Below are positions 51,872-60,174 of a DNA stretch of 64,000 nucleotides, one piece after another. This DNA is from Sphingobacteriales bacterium 44-15. GTDB taxonomy: Bacteria > Bacteroidota > Bacteroidia > Chitinophagales > Chitinophagaceae. The notes beneath the pieces were generated by a model. The model made no database searches, had not been told where the DNA came from, and worked only from the letters and a program-made list of their open reading frames with translations. The stretch's first letter is position 1. The number at the start of each line of letters is the position of its first letter. The stretch spans positions 16,162 through 80,161 of the forward strand of contig MKWG01000029.1 of assembly GCA_001899685.1 (NCBI GenBank), given 5' to 3'. The translations under genes and the position numbers were made by a program.

Positions 51872-54559
51872 ATGAAGCGAAGGAACTTTATTAAGAAAAG
51901 CGGGCTCGCCACAGGCAGCCTGCTTTTTTCTTCCGGTGCATTGTTTTCAAAAACACTTGCACCAGGCGATCCCGTACATAATATTCCTGCTGATAAAGGG
52001 CTTGACCCTGCATGGATCCGATCACTGTATGAGAGGGGAGCCGCAACCACGTATCTCAAATCAAAAAATGAATTGAAGTATATAGGCATGCCGGCGGGCG
52101 GGCTGCATGCAGGCACTGTTTATCTCGGTGGTGATGGACGTTTATGGCTATGGGGAATCTACAATGATGAAAGAGAAGGCATTGACCCTAAAACTATTTT
52201 ATGGAATGACGGGGCAAAGGAAGTAAAAGTCCGTTGCCGCGATGGCGCCTGCTATGTAGAGCCTGCTCTTGCCGACAACAAAAGAGTGCTGGAGCAGGAC
52301 TTTGCAGTCAAAATAGAATATGAGGGAAAAACCATCATCAAAGCATTAAATGAAAACAGCTTTGATGAAATAAAGTTCGAAGCTTCTTACCCGGTTGCTA
52401 CCGTGCATTATATAGATGAAGCGCTGCCGGTAAATATTATATTGAAGGCGGGAGCCATATTTATTCCGCTTGATGCAGATAATTCAGCTTTGCCTGCCAC
52501 CGTATTTTCGATCAGCATAGAAAACAAAACCAATAAAAGCATCAAAGCTGACATTACCGGCTGGCTGGAAAACGGTGCTAATAAAATAACAGCAGCCGAA
52601 AATGACGGTATAAAAAGAAATACTGCCATCATTCATGAAAACTATACCAGCATACTTGGTTCTTTTGACGCCACAAAGCCGGGAGCAGCGCAACAACGTG
52701 ATGCAGGCACCACTTGTATCACATTTATCGGTCAGGGAGCAACAGTGAATACAAATGCGCAACCATACCCTGTGGATGTTGATTTCTTTCATCAAAGGAA
52801 AGATGAAGTAAGCACAATAAGCCCCGGTGAAAAATTAACCGGCAGCATCAGTATTGCACAGCACATTGAGCCGGGCAAAACGGTTGAATCGAACTATATT
52901 ATAAGCTGGCATTTTGATCACCCTTTGTCTAAAAGGCTGGACAAGCTTTCCGAAACAAAAGGTGGTTATTATTATGGTAAACGGTTTAAAGATGCACATG
53001 AGGCAGGAGCTTATATCGCGCAAAACTTTAAGGAGCTTTATACTCAAACGTTATTGTGGCAGGAAACCTATTATGATTCCACACTTCCATTCTGGTTCCT
53101 GGAAAGGACATTGCTGAACATCGGGACACTTGCCACCGCAAATACCTATCGTTTTGCAGACGATCGTTTCTGGGGCTGGGAAGGGGTAAATGCGTGCGAA
53201 GGTACCTGCACACATGTATGGCAATATGCGCAGGCGATGGGCAGGATATTCCCGTCGCTGGAAAGGGATGCAAGACAGAGAACAGACCTTGGCATTGCCC
53301 TGCAGGAAAACGGCGGGATAATATTCCGTGCAGAATATGAAACAAGGCCTGCCATTGACGGGCAGGCAGGCACCATACTGCGCATTTACCGGGAGCATCA
53401 GATGAGCAGTGATGACGGGTTCCTGCGTAATAACTGGAGCAACATTAAAAAAGCGGTATCTTTTATGCTGTCCCAGGATAAAAATGGCGATGGCATGACG
53501 GATACACCCATGGAAAATACCCTTGATGCGGTATGGGAAGGAGAGATAGCATGGATTGCAGGATTATGCATTGCTGCCGCAAAAGCAGCTCAACTGATGG
53601 CAGAAGAAATGCGTGATGAGGCTTTTGCAAAGACATGTACACAGTATGTTGAAAAAGGCAGCAGGAACATGGCTGAAAAATTATTCAACGGTGAATATTT
53701 TATCCATCGCCCGGATGCGGCGCAGGGAAGAAAAAAATTAGGCTCTTACAATACCTGTCATGTAGACCAGGTGTATGGACAGAGCTGGGCATGGCAGGTG
53801 GGGCTGGGGAGATTATGGGATAAAGAAAAAACCATATCAGCGCTGCGTTCCCTGTGGAAATATAATTTTGCGCCTGATGTTGGTCCTTACATTAAAACCC
53901 ATACCGGCGGGAGACCTTATGCCTTGCCCGGTGAAGCGGGTTTGATAATGAATACTAACCCTCACAATGAGCCCAGGCCTTATGGAGAGAATGTTACATG
54001 GCAGTTGGGGTATTTTCATGAGTGCATGACGGGATTTGAACACCAGGTTGCCAGCCACATGATGGCGGAAGGAATGACGGATGAAGCATTGGTAATTACA
54101 AGAGCTATACACGACCGCTATCATGCTGCCAAAAGAAATCCCTACAATGAAATTGAATGCAGTGATCATTATGCCCGTGCCATGGCAAGCTACGGAACGT
54201 TCATAACAGCCTGCGGCTTTGAATACCACGGACCTAAAGGTTACCTGCGTTTTGCTCCTAAATGGAACAGGGACAAATTTAAGACAGCGTTTACTTCGGC
54301 GGAAGGCTGGGGTGCGTACAGCCAGGTGAACAATAATGACGAACAACAGCATACTCTTACTTTAAAATATGGCTCGCTGCTATTAAACAAGCTTTCTTTT
54401 GATAATCTGCGGGACCAAAAAATAAAATCCGTTTCGGTTAAATTAAACGGGCAGGAAGTTCGCACAGGCTTTAAAGAAGCCGAAGGAAGCATTGTTATCA
54501 GGTTGATCAACGGTGTCCGGATAAAAGCCGGTGAAGAAATTCAAATCAGTATTAGTTGA
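51872..54559 (+). CDS. GH116-like glucosidase/glucosylceramidase-fold enzyme with Tat-like signal
   Basis: 895 residues. Twin-arginine-like signal (MKRRNFIKKSGLATGSLLFSSG). N-terminal beta domain with GMPAGGLHAGTVYLGGDGRLWLWGIYND (about 70-98), as in the GBA2/DUF608 superfamily, then an (alpha/alpha)6 barrel: WEGVNACEGTCTHVWQYAQAMGRIFPSLER (about 433-462) and DTPMENTLDAVWEGEIAWIAGLC (about 543-566). The Asp in the second block aligns with the acid/base of GH116. GH116 members cleave beta-linked glucose, xylose or N-acetylglucosamine. Last gene of the second locus, probably the main exported hydrolase. Confidence 0.8.
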   Translation: MKRRNFIKKSGLATGSLLFSSGALFSKTLAPGDPVHNIPADKGLDPAWIRSLYERGAATTYLKSKNELKYIGMPAGGLHAGTVYLGGDGRLWLWGIYNDEREGIDPKTILWNDGAKEVKVRCRDGACYVEPALADNKRVLEQDFAVKIEYEGKTIIKALNENSFDEIKFEASYPVATVHYIDEALPVNIILKAGAIFIPLDADNSALPATVFSISIENKTNKSIKADITGWLENGANKITAAENDGIKRNTAIIHENYTSILGSFDATKPGAAQQRDAGTTCITFIGQGATVNTNAQPYPVDVDFFHQRKDEVSTISPGEKLTGSISIAQHIEPGKTVESNYIISWHFDHPLSKRLDKLSETKGGYYYGKRFKDAHEAGAYIAQNFKELYTQTLLWQETYYDSTLPFWFLERTLLNIGTLATANTYRFADDRFWGWEGVNACEGTCTHVWQYAQAMGRIFPSLERDARQRTDLGIALQENGGIIFRAEYETRPAIDGQAGTILRIYREHQMSSDDGFLRNNWSNIKKAVSFMLSQDKNGDGMTDTPMENTLDAVWEGEIAWIAGLCIAAAKAAQLMAEEMRDEAFAKTCTQYVEKGSRNMAEKLFNGEYFIHRPDAAQGRKKLGSYNTCHVDQVYGQSWAWQVGLGRLWDKEKTISALRSLWKYNFAPDVGPYIKTHTGGRPYALPGEAGLIMNTNPHNEPRPYGENVTWQLGYFHECMTGFEHQVASHMMAEGMTDEALVITRAIHDRYHAAKRNPYNEIECSDHYARAMASYGTFITACGFEYHGPKGYLRFAPKWNRDKFKTAFTSAEGWGAYSQVNNNDEQQHTLTLKYGSLLLNKLSFDNLRDQKIKSVSVKLNGQEVRTGFKEAEGSIVIRLINGVRIKAGEEIQISIS

Positions 54560-54574
54560 TAAGTAAAAAGGGGG

Positions 54575-54934
54575 CGAACTTTTTCAGGGTTCGGAATCCA
54601 CTCTCAAACGAGAAATGCGGGATGTGAAACATTTTCGCTGTGCTAAGCGTCCTCGCTTAGCACCTTCTTCTTATCGCCTCCGGCGATCTGGTGAAGCTTC
54701 TGTTGATGTATGCGGCTGCTATTGTTTTGAAACGATAATACTGAACTAATGGTTATATGGAGAAAGCTGCGGGAAAAACAAGTGACTACTCTCGTAAATG
54801 TGTCGCCAGAGGCGACCACAAAGTGGTGCGTGGCGAAGACGCCACGCACAGCAATGATCACACAGCAGAAGATTCCGAGCTTTTCCAGGGTCCGCCCCCT
54901 CTGTCAAACGAGAAATGCGAGATGTGAAACATTT
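54575..54934. repeat. Composite palindromic repeat island with direct terminal repeats
   Basis: A 31-bp direct repeat (TCAAACGAGAAATGCG, then R-GATGTGAAACATTT) occurs at 54604-54634 and, with one difference, at 54904-54934, exactly 300 bp apart; upstream flanks are also similar. Between them are five palindromes: GTGCTAAGCG-tcct-CGCTTAGCAC (54640-54663), ATCGCC-tcc-GGCGAT (54673-54687), GTCGCC-aga-GGCGAC (54802-54816), CCAC-aaa-GTGG and TGCGTGGCG-aaga-CGCCACGCA (54827-54848). The first hairpin, followed by CTTCTTCTT, may also terminate the second locus. Confidence 0.7.
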
Positions 54935-54963
54935 CTTTCACCTTTACCCTCTCACTTTTCACG

Positions 54964-55947
54964 TTAACATAGGTCTGCCAAATGCTGTTCAGCAACTTGC
55001 CGGTAGCCAGCAATATTGGCGCGGGACACCGGGACAGGCTGCGGCAAAAAATCAACCGATAGTTTGAGCCCTTGCGCATTACCTTCTACCTGCACTACCC
55101 TTTGCGTATTTACCAGCCAGCCGCGATGACAGCGATACATACAGGATATTCCGACCAGTTGTTCACTAATATTGGTAAGCGTATTGCGAAGCATGGTGCT
55201 TTGCAGCTTATTATCCTGTTCCCAGAAAACATTAACGTAATTGTCAAGTGCCTGTACAGCCAGTAAACGCTTATGTGGTATTTCAAGCCTGTCGTTCTGG
55301 TTTTCCCCGGTCAATATAAGCAATGAAGGCTTCTTTTTGTATACTGCTTTAATTTCCTTTTCAGCAAAAGCGGCTGTTATATCCCTCCTGAAAGGGATAT
55401 TATTTATTAACTGATCGCTTAACTCCGGCTGTGAAACAGCTTTTTCAAACGTGACGAGAATATTTTTTGATAGTCCTTCCGCACTTTTAACATGTTGCCG
55501 CAGATAATAGTTATAGGAAATTAATTCCGCTATCGCTACAGGCAGAGCTCCAAGCATCAACACCCATTTCAGCATATTAAAATGCCACCAGAGCGGCAGG
55601 GTAATCTGGTGAACTAACTGCGTAACCAGGATATTAAATATAGTAATGCCGGTCATCAACACTATATTCAACAGGATCTGTTTGCCAAGTGTCCATTTTT
55701 CTTCATTTATATACGGAGCTATTATTTTAATAAAAAAAGAGCCTCCAACCAATATTACCGCCCCGGTAACAAAACCATACATAGCTGCAGTATAAAATAA
55801 CCGGAAAGAAGGATACAGGTCCAGCCGGAACGGCTTAAATAAAAACAGGAATAAAAACACAAACAGCCCGAATCCTATACCGCGCCACTTATACCAGCGC
55901 CAGCTATTCAACGGGAATGGTTTGTTAAGAAGGCTTATTACATACAT
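54964..55947 (-). CDS. Membrane-bound LytTR-family transcriptional regulator
   Basis: 327 residues. Four membrane helices in the first half (about 23-38, 54-75, 91-111, 124-148) and a LytTR DNA-binding domain at 225-322 (LLAVQALDNYVNVFW, MYRCHRGWLVN, PVPVSRANIAGY). No receiver domain, so it is not a classic response regulator: the membrane part probably senses the signal directly or a partner kinase-like protein is elsewhere. Divergent from the TonB-dependent receptor at 56287, which is its most likely target. Confidence 0.88.
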   Translation of the reverse strand: MYVISLLNKPFPLNSWRWYKWRGIGFGLFVFLFLFLFKPFRLDLYPSFRLFYTAAMYGFVTGAVILVGGSFFIKIIAPYINEEKWTLGKQILLNIVLMTGITIFNILVTQLVHQITLPLWWHFNMLKWVLMLGALPVAIAELISYNYYLRQHVKSAEGLSKNILVTFEKAVSQPELSDQLINNIPFRRDITAAFAEKEIKAVYKKKPSLLILTGENQNDRLEIPHKRLLAVQALDNYVNVFWEQDNKLQSTMLRNTLTNISEQLVGISCMYRCHRGWLVNTQRVVQVEGNAQGLKLSVDFLPQPVPVSRANIAGYRQVAEQHLADLC

Positions 55948-55986
55948 ACTTTACGAAAGCTAACCGGTAAAACAATGCTTTACTAT

Positions 55987-56104
55987 TGCTATGTCAAATG
56001 TGAAACGGCAGACCTGCCTGCCAGGCAGGCAATAAATGTGAGATCCTCACATTTATCGCCTCACCTCTCACCAAGAAACACGAAAAATTATTGTTGACAC
56101 GGCA
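55987..56104. repeat. Dispersed intergenic repeat, copy 2, with palindromes
   Basis: 56059-56104 matches 1999-2043 (CTCACCTCTCAC...TTATTGTTGACACGGCA). The left part contains CCTGCCTGCCAGGCAGG (56010-56028 region), AAATGTGAG-atc-CTCACATTT (56035-56054), and 7-bp-period units. Sits in the promoter region between the divergent LytTR and receptor genes. Confidence 0.6.
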
Positions 56105-56201
56105 CGGCGTATTTCAAGGTCAATTATTTTTATTTTGCCCCACAAATCTATCCAATACAAGTTTTTTTCCTTTGCCGTTCATCCCAAACTGCTATTCGCC
56201 A

Positions 56202-56228
56202 CTAAAGGGTTGACGGCCGCCCCTTTAG
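56202..56228. other. Hairpin upstream of TonB receptor gene
   Basis: CTAAAGGG (56202-56209) pairs with CCCTTTAG (56221-56228); the loop contains TTGACGGCC, similar to the TTGACGGCT core of the dispersed repeat at 183-222. No T tract follows on either strand, so it is not a normal terminator; a repeat relic or a regulator site. Confidence 0.4.
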
Positions 56229-56251
56229 AAAAAACCGCAGCAACATTCCTA

Positions 56252-56259
56252 TAGTTTTG
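56252..56259 (+). promoter_or_regulatory. Promoter -7 box for TonB receptor
   Basis: TAGTTTTG fits TAnnTTTG exactly, giving a leader of about 22 nt to the ATG at 56287. The -33 region is not a clear match, which would fit an activator such as the divergent LytTR protein. Confidence 0.45.
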
Positions 56260-56286
56260 CGCATCAATGGCAAAAATTATAATCTT

Positions 56287-58650
56287 ATGTGGCGGAATTA
56301 TGTAAAGCAGAAATTTTTTCCTGTTGCAGTGATCCTGTTAAATACAATGTTTGTATTTGGTCAGCAGCCGGAGCAGACCGTAAGGGGTGTTATTATTGAT
56401 CAGCAGTCAAAAAAAGGAGTAGAACAGGTGTCGGTATCGGTGGCAGGAACAAATCTCGGCGCTGTTACCGACAGTAGTGGCGCTTTTGTGATTCACCGGG
56501 TACCTGTTGGCCGTATTACGATCCTGGTAAGCCATATCGGCTATGAGCCGCTGCAATTATATAACATTGTAGTGGAGTCTGGCAGGGAGACCATATTGAA
56601 CCCGGAGCTTATTGAAAAGCTGAACGTAACGCAAAAGGAGATCGTACTATCCGGCCGCCGCGAAAAATTAACCAGTCGCCAGATGGCTACTGTGAGCGCT
56701 GTTGAGTTTAATGCGGAAGACAGCCGCCGCTTTGCAGGCAGCCGCAATGATGTAGCCCGCATGGCATCAAACTTTGCCGGGGTGAACAGCGTGAATGACG
56801 GGAGCAATGATATTATCATCCGCGGCAATTCTCCCCTGGGCTTGTTATGGAGGCTGGAGGGAGTAGACATTCCCAATCCCAACCATTTTGGCAGCCTCGG
56901 CGCTACGGGAGGACCTGTAGGCATGCTGAATAATAATGTACTTGATCGTTCGGCTTTTTATACCGGTGCTTTCCCGGCACAGTTTGGCAATGCTACCGCC
57001 GGCGTCTTTGATCTGGGACTGCGAAAAGGCAATCAAACCAGACACGAATTTACCGGACAAATCGGCTTTAACGGGCTCGAGCTGGGAGCGGAAGGACCCT
57101 TCAGTAAAAACAGTAAGGCTTCCTATCTTGTTTATTACCGTTACAGCATTCCGGGTTTGCTTAAATCATTAGGGGTGGATGTTGGAGTTGGCGCGGCAGT
57201 GCCCAAATACCAGGACATAAGCTTTAAGATGGATATCCCTACTAAAAAAGCAGGGCAATTCACATTGTTCGGAATAGGCGGCAACAGCAGCATTGATTTT
57301 AAGGGAGATTTAAAAGATACCAGCAATTTCTACAACGACCCTTACAATAACCTGTATAACAGTACTAAAATGGGCGTTGCCGGCTTAAAGCATACCTATT
57401 TCTTCAACAGCACCACATCATATACGCTTACGCTTGCTGCAACCGGCAGTAATGTTACTACAAAACAGGACTCACTCGACGCAGACAGGACGCCTCATAA
57501 AAACTATCGTGAAAACGGCAATGAATGGCGGTATATAGCAAGTGCTGTAATAAACAAAAAATTCTCTGCCAGCGATCGCCTTACTACAGGAATAACGGTT
57601 GATCAGCTGCATTACAGCTATGCAGACAGCATACTTGACCGGGATCACGGCTTTATTCCTTTTCTTACAGCCGGAGCTCATACCGAATTACTGCGGGGCT
57701 ATGCACAGTGGCAACACCGCTTTTCAGGCAGGCTGACCCTTAATACCGGCGCATACGCCCAGCATTTAACTCTCAATAAAAAAACTTCCGCAGAAGGACG
57801 GATAGGTGTGCGCTATGCGTTTGATCATGCCGGGGCTTTTACACTTGCTTATGGCAAGCACAGCCAGATGCAAACACTCATGACCTATTTTCAGGAAACA
57901 CGTTCAGGCGAAAACTTTATACAAACCAACAGGAACTTAGGGTTTACTAAAAGTGATCATATAGTGGCAGGCTGGGAACAGACGCTGAGAAATGCATGGA
58001 AATATAAAATGGAAGCCTATGTACAGTTGCTGAACAACGTGCCGGTGGAAAGTAGTCCGACAGACTGGTCGGCATTAAACATGGGTGCAGGCTACGGAGG
58101 CGGATGGGAAGACAGCCTTGTAAACAAAGGGAAAGGGCATAATTACGGGCTTGAACTAACGGTTGATAAGCCATTTTCAAACGGGTACTATGCACTGTCC
58201 ACCGTATCTGTATTTGATTCAAAGTATAAAGGCAGCAACGGCGTTACTCATAATACTGTATTTAACGGTCATTATGTAATAAACGCTTTAGCCGGTAAAG
58301 AATGGCAGATACGCGGCATCCATACCATTGCTGTAGATCTTAAGCTCACTACTGCCGGAGGAAAACGTTTTACGCCTATTAATGAAGCTGCGTCTAAAAT
58401 TGCCGGCAGAGCTGTGTATTATGATGAACGTTCATTTGAAGAAAAAACAAAAGCCTATTTCAGGCTTGATCTTAAACTTACCTACCGTATGAATAATAAG
58501 GGCTTTATGCAGGAGTTTTTTGTTGACTTCCAAAACCTGACCAATCATAAAAATATTTTCAACCAGTGGTACGACAGCAGGGCCGGTAAGATCCGCACCC
58601 AAAACCAGCTTGGCTTTTGGCCAAACTTTAATTACAGGATACAGTTTTAG
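56287..58650 (+). CDS. TonB-dependent receptor with CarboxypepD-like N-domain
   Basis: 787 residues from the ATG at 56287 (a TTG 30 bp upstream falls inside the promoter box). Signal peptide about 1-26 (MWRNYVKQKFFPVAVILLNTMFVFGQ), carboxypeptidase regulatory-like domain (about 30-115; VRGVIIDQQSKKGVEQVSVSVAG), TonB plug (about 125-260; NDIIIRGNSPLGLLWRLEGVDIPNPNHF) and barrel ending FNYRIQF. Shorter than SusC and with no SusD gene, so more like a metal- or peptide-type receptor of the outer membrane. Single gene with its own terminator; probably controlled by the divergent LytTR regulator. Confidence 0.9.
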   Translation: MWRNYVKQKFFPVAVILLNTMFVFGQQPEQTVRGVIIDQQSKKGVEQVSVSVAGTNLGAVTDSSGAFVIHRVPVGRITILVSHIGYEPLQLYNIVVESGRETILNPELIEKLNVTQKEIVLSGRREKLTSRQMATVSAVEFNAEDSRRFAGSRNDVARMASNFAGVNSVNDGSNDIIIRGNSPLGLLWRLEGVDIPNPNHFGSLGATGGPVGMLNNNVLDRSAFYTGAFPAQFGNATAGVFDLGLRKGNQTRHEFTGQIGFNGLELGAEGPFSKNSKASYLVYYRYSIPGLLKSLGVDVGVGAAVPKYQDISFKMDIPTKKAGQFTLFGIGGNSSIDFKGDLKDTSNFYNDPYNNLYNSTKMGVAGLKHTYFFNSTTSYTLTLAATGSNVTTKQDSLDADRTPHKNYRENGNEWRYIASAVINKKFSASDRLTTGITVDQLHYSYADSILDRDHGFIPFLTAGAHTELLRGYAQWQHRFSGRLTLNTGAYAQHLTLNKKTSAEGRIGVRYAFDHAGAFTLAYGKHSQMQTLMTYFQETRSGENFIQTNRNLGFTKSDHIVAGWEQTLRNAWKYKMEAYVQLLNNVPVESSPTDWSALNMGAGYGGGWEDSLVNKGKGHNYGLELTVDKPFSNGYYALSTVSVFDSKYKGSNGVTHNTVFNGHYVINALAGKEWQIRGIHTIAVDLKLTTAGGKRFTPINEAASKIAGRAVYYDERSFEEKTKAYFRLDLKLTYRMNNKGFMQEFFVDFQNLTNHKNIFNQWYDSRAGKIRTQNQLGFWPNFNYRIQF

Positions 58651-58677
58651 AAACAGGACGGTTTAAATATAAGAGGT

Positions 58678-58705
58678 AAAGAGGGAGACCAAGCGCTCCC
58701 TCTTT
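58678..58705 (+). terminator. Intrinsic terminator of TonB receptor gene
   Basis: AAAGAGGGAG (58678-58687) pairs with CTCCCTCTTT (58696-58705), 8-nt loop, 10-bp perfect stem with a short T tail, 28 bp after the stop codon. Confidence 0.7.
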
Positions 58706-58767
58706 TGGTGATGTATTATTGTATCCTGCAAATCAGCATCAGTTGATATATAATCCTACCGTCATTC

Positions 58768-59387
58768 TTAATTGGCCCCAAGAATAATCCGCTTTTCTAC
58801 CTTTCGCCCCTCTGAAAGTGTTTCTATTTGTTCCAGTTTCAGGGATCTTGCATACGGGAAGGGCATGGGTACATATGGCACATATTCAACAGTATACATA
58901 CCTCCGGGGCCACCTTCCGGGAACATCCGTATTTTTGTGAAACTAAGACTTGTGCCGTTTGATGATCAAGACCACTCCCCAAAACTCGCCGGCGCAAGTT
59001 TTGATACAGGATCTAAGATGGCGTTCCTTTGGGAGAATTATCATTAATAACATCTCCTTCTTCCACAATAGCAAAGCCGTCGCTGGCTGCGCTTTCCACA
59101 TGTTCATTTCCGCATCAGATATCTGGTGTATATCGGCGCTCTCATAGCCTTCGGCCTTTTTCCTGATCTCTATGTTTACCATAGTAGGAATAAGCAATCC
59201 CGTACCCTGATATATGCTAAACTCGAAACGTCGATCCTTATTTACTTTCCAGTTTTCAGGATAGCTGATGTTAAATGCTTTGTCGGATGATACATGCGTT
59301 TTTTGTGTCTTGCGAAAAATTAATAACAGGCAAGCTGATGAATGCCAGCACTGCACAGGCAAATAGTTTATATGAAAATGAGGGCAT
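58768..59387 (-). pseudogene. Frameshifted remnant of a small secreted protein gene
   Basis: Protein-like sequence continues through three reading frames. From ATG at 59387 a signal peptide is read (MPSFSYKLFACAVLAFISLP, cut near NFSQ); at an A6 run near 59300 the frame changes and gives SSDKAFNISYPENWKVNKD and IHQISDAEMNMWKAQPA; near 59078 it returns to the first frame (GFAIVEEGDVINDNSPKGTPS); near 59010 it changes again, passes a TGA, and ends FTKIRMFPEGGPGGMYTVEY...RIILGAN at 58770. The intact ancestor would be about 200 residues, with an ISYPENWKV segment as in PsbP/DUF1795-type secreted proteins. Three shifts make sequencing error unlikely. Confidence 0.7.
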
Positions 59388-59521
59388 TTTAATTTTCTTT
59401 TAACTTATGTCTCGCTTAGGATGATAAACTCATTGTTATCATACCCCAGCCTCCTGAAGAAAACAAACAGCCGTCAGAAAAAATATTTCATCAGGCTTTT
59501 TAAAAATCAATATGTAAAGTG

Positions 59522-59713
59522 TCAGCCTTGGGTTTTATCATCAATATTGTTTAATGATTTATTGATGCGGAAGAAAACAATAATAAGTTCGCACCAAACC
59601 CTCCAAAGCACATTGCCAAAAATGATAATGAGCAGACCACCCATAAAACCGCCCGGAATAAAGCTGGTAGGGCCATATCCGCCGTATCCGCTGCTTCTTC
59701 CTCCGCTAAACAT
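59522..59713 (-). pseudogene. C-terminal fragment of a DUF4282-like membrane protein
   Basis: Only the second half is readable: a Gly/Tyr-rich linker (SSGYGGYGPTSFIPGGFMGG), one hydrophobic helix and the DUF4282-like ending FGNVLWRVWCELIIVFFRIN. The first half, which normally contains another helix pair, is absent; the frame upstream is closed by TAA about 36 bp before the ATG at 59713. A frame on the same strand further upstream (to 59880) is not family-like. Part of a 1.5-kb decayed stretch together with the pseudogene at 58768. Confidence 0.5.
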
Positions 59714-60004
59714 TGTTGCCAAAAGCGCCGGAAAGTAATTTTAGCCCACTTGACAAACAGCGACCGGTAGCAGGTGTAAAAGCAGGAAATGATGCTGCCG
59801 GATATATCCTGGTGGTCATTTTGAAAAGCAACGGAAATAGTTTCTATAGTCAACAACTGTTGGCAGCGCTTAATCTTCATTAGCTAATTGAGTCTGTTAT
59901 AATTGATCACCCTGTCGTTGTTTGCTTTCCAAATATAAAATCTCCGGCTGTAACTGGCAAGTCGTTAAGGCTTAACTATTCTATATGCATAGCGCCGTCC
60001 GCGT

Positions 60005-60064
60005 CGTGAGAAGTGAGACGATAGACGTGAAATACCCGCTGCATGGAATGAAAAATTGAAATGC
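60005..60064. repeat. 7-bp repeat plus end of MITE-like element, copy C
   Basis: Units gtgagaa/gtgagac/gatagac/gtgaaat (about 60007-60034) are followed by a palindromic end GCATGGAATGAAAAATTGAAATGC (60041-60064), whose right part equals the terminal repeat of copies A and B. Confidence 0.5.
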
Positions 60065-60174
60065 GGTTTTCCTGCATTTTATTTAATAAGCAGGTTTCGC
60101 CTGGCGTTTTAATCCATTAAATACCCTCTTTTATCGGGTGTGCTCAGGAAAGACCAATAGCCCAATGCTCATAG

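Noticed and set aside
59551-59880. 109-residue frame overlapping the DUF4282-like fragment
   Set aside because: Its frame reads the conserved DUF4282-like ending out of phase, so only the other frame is meaningful there.
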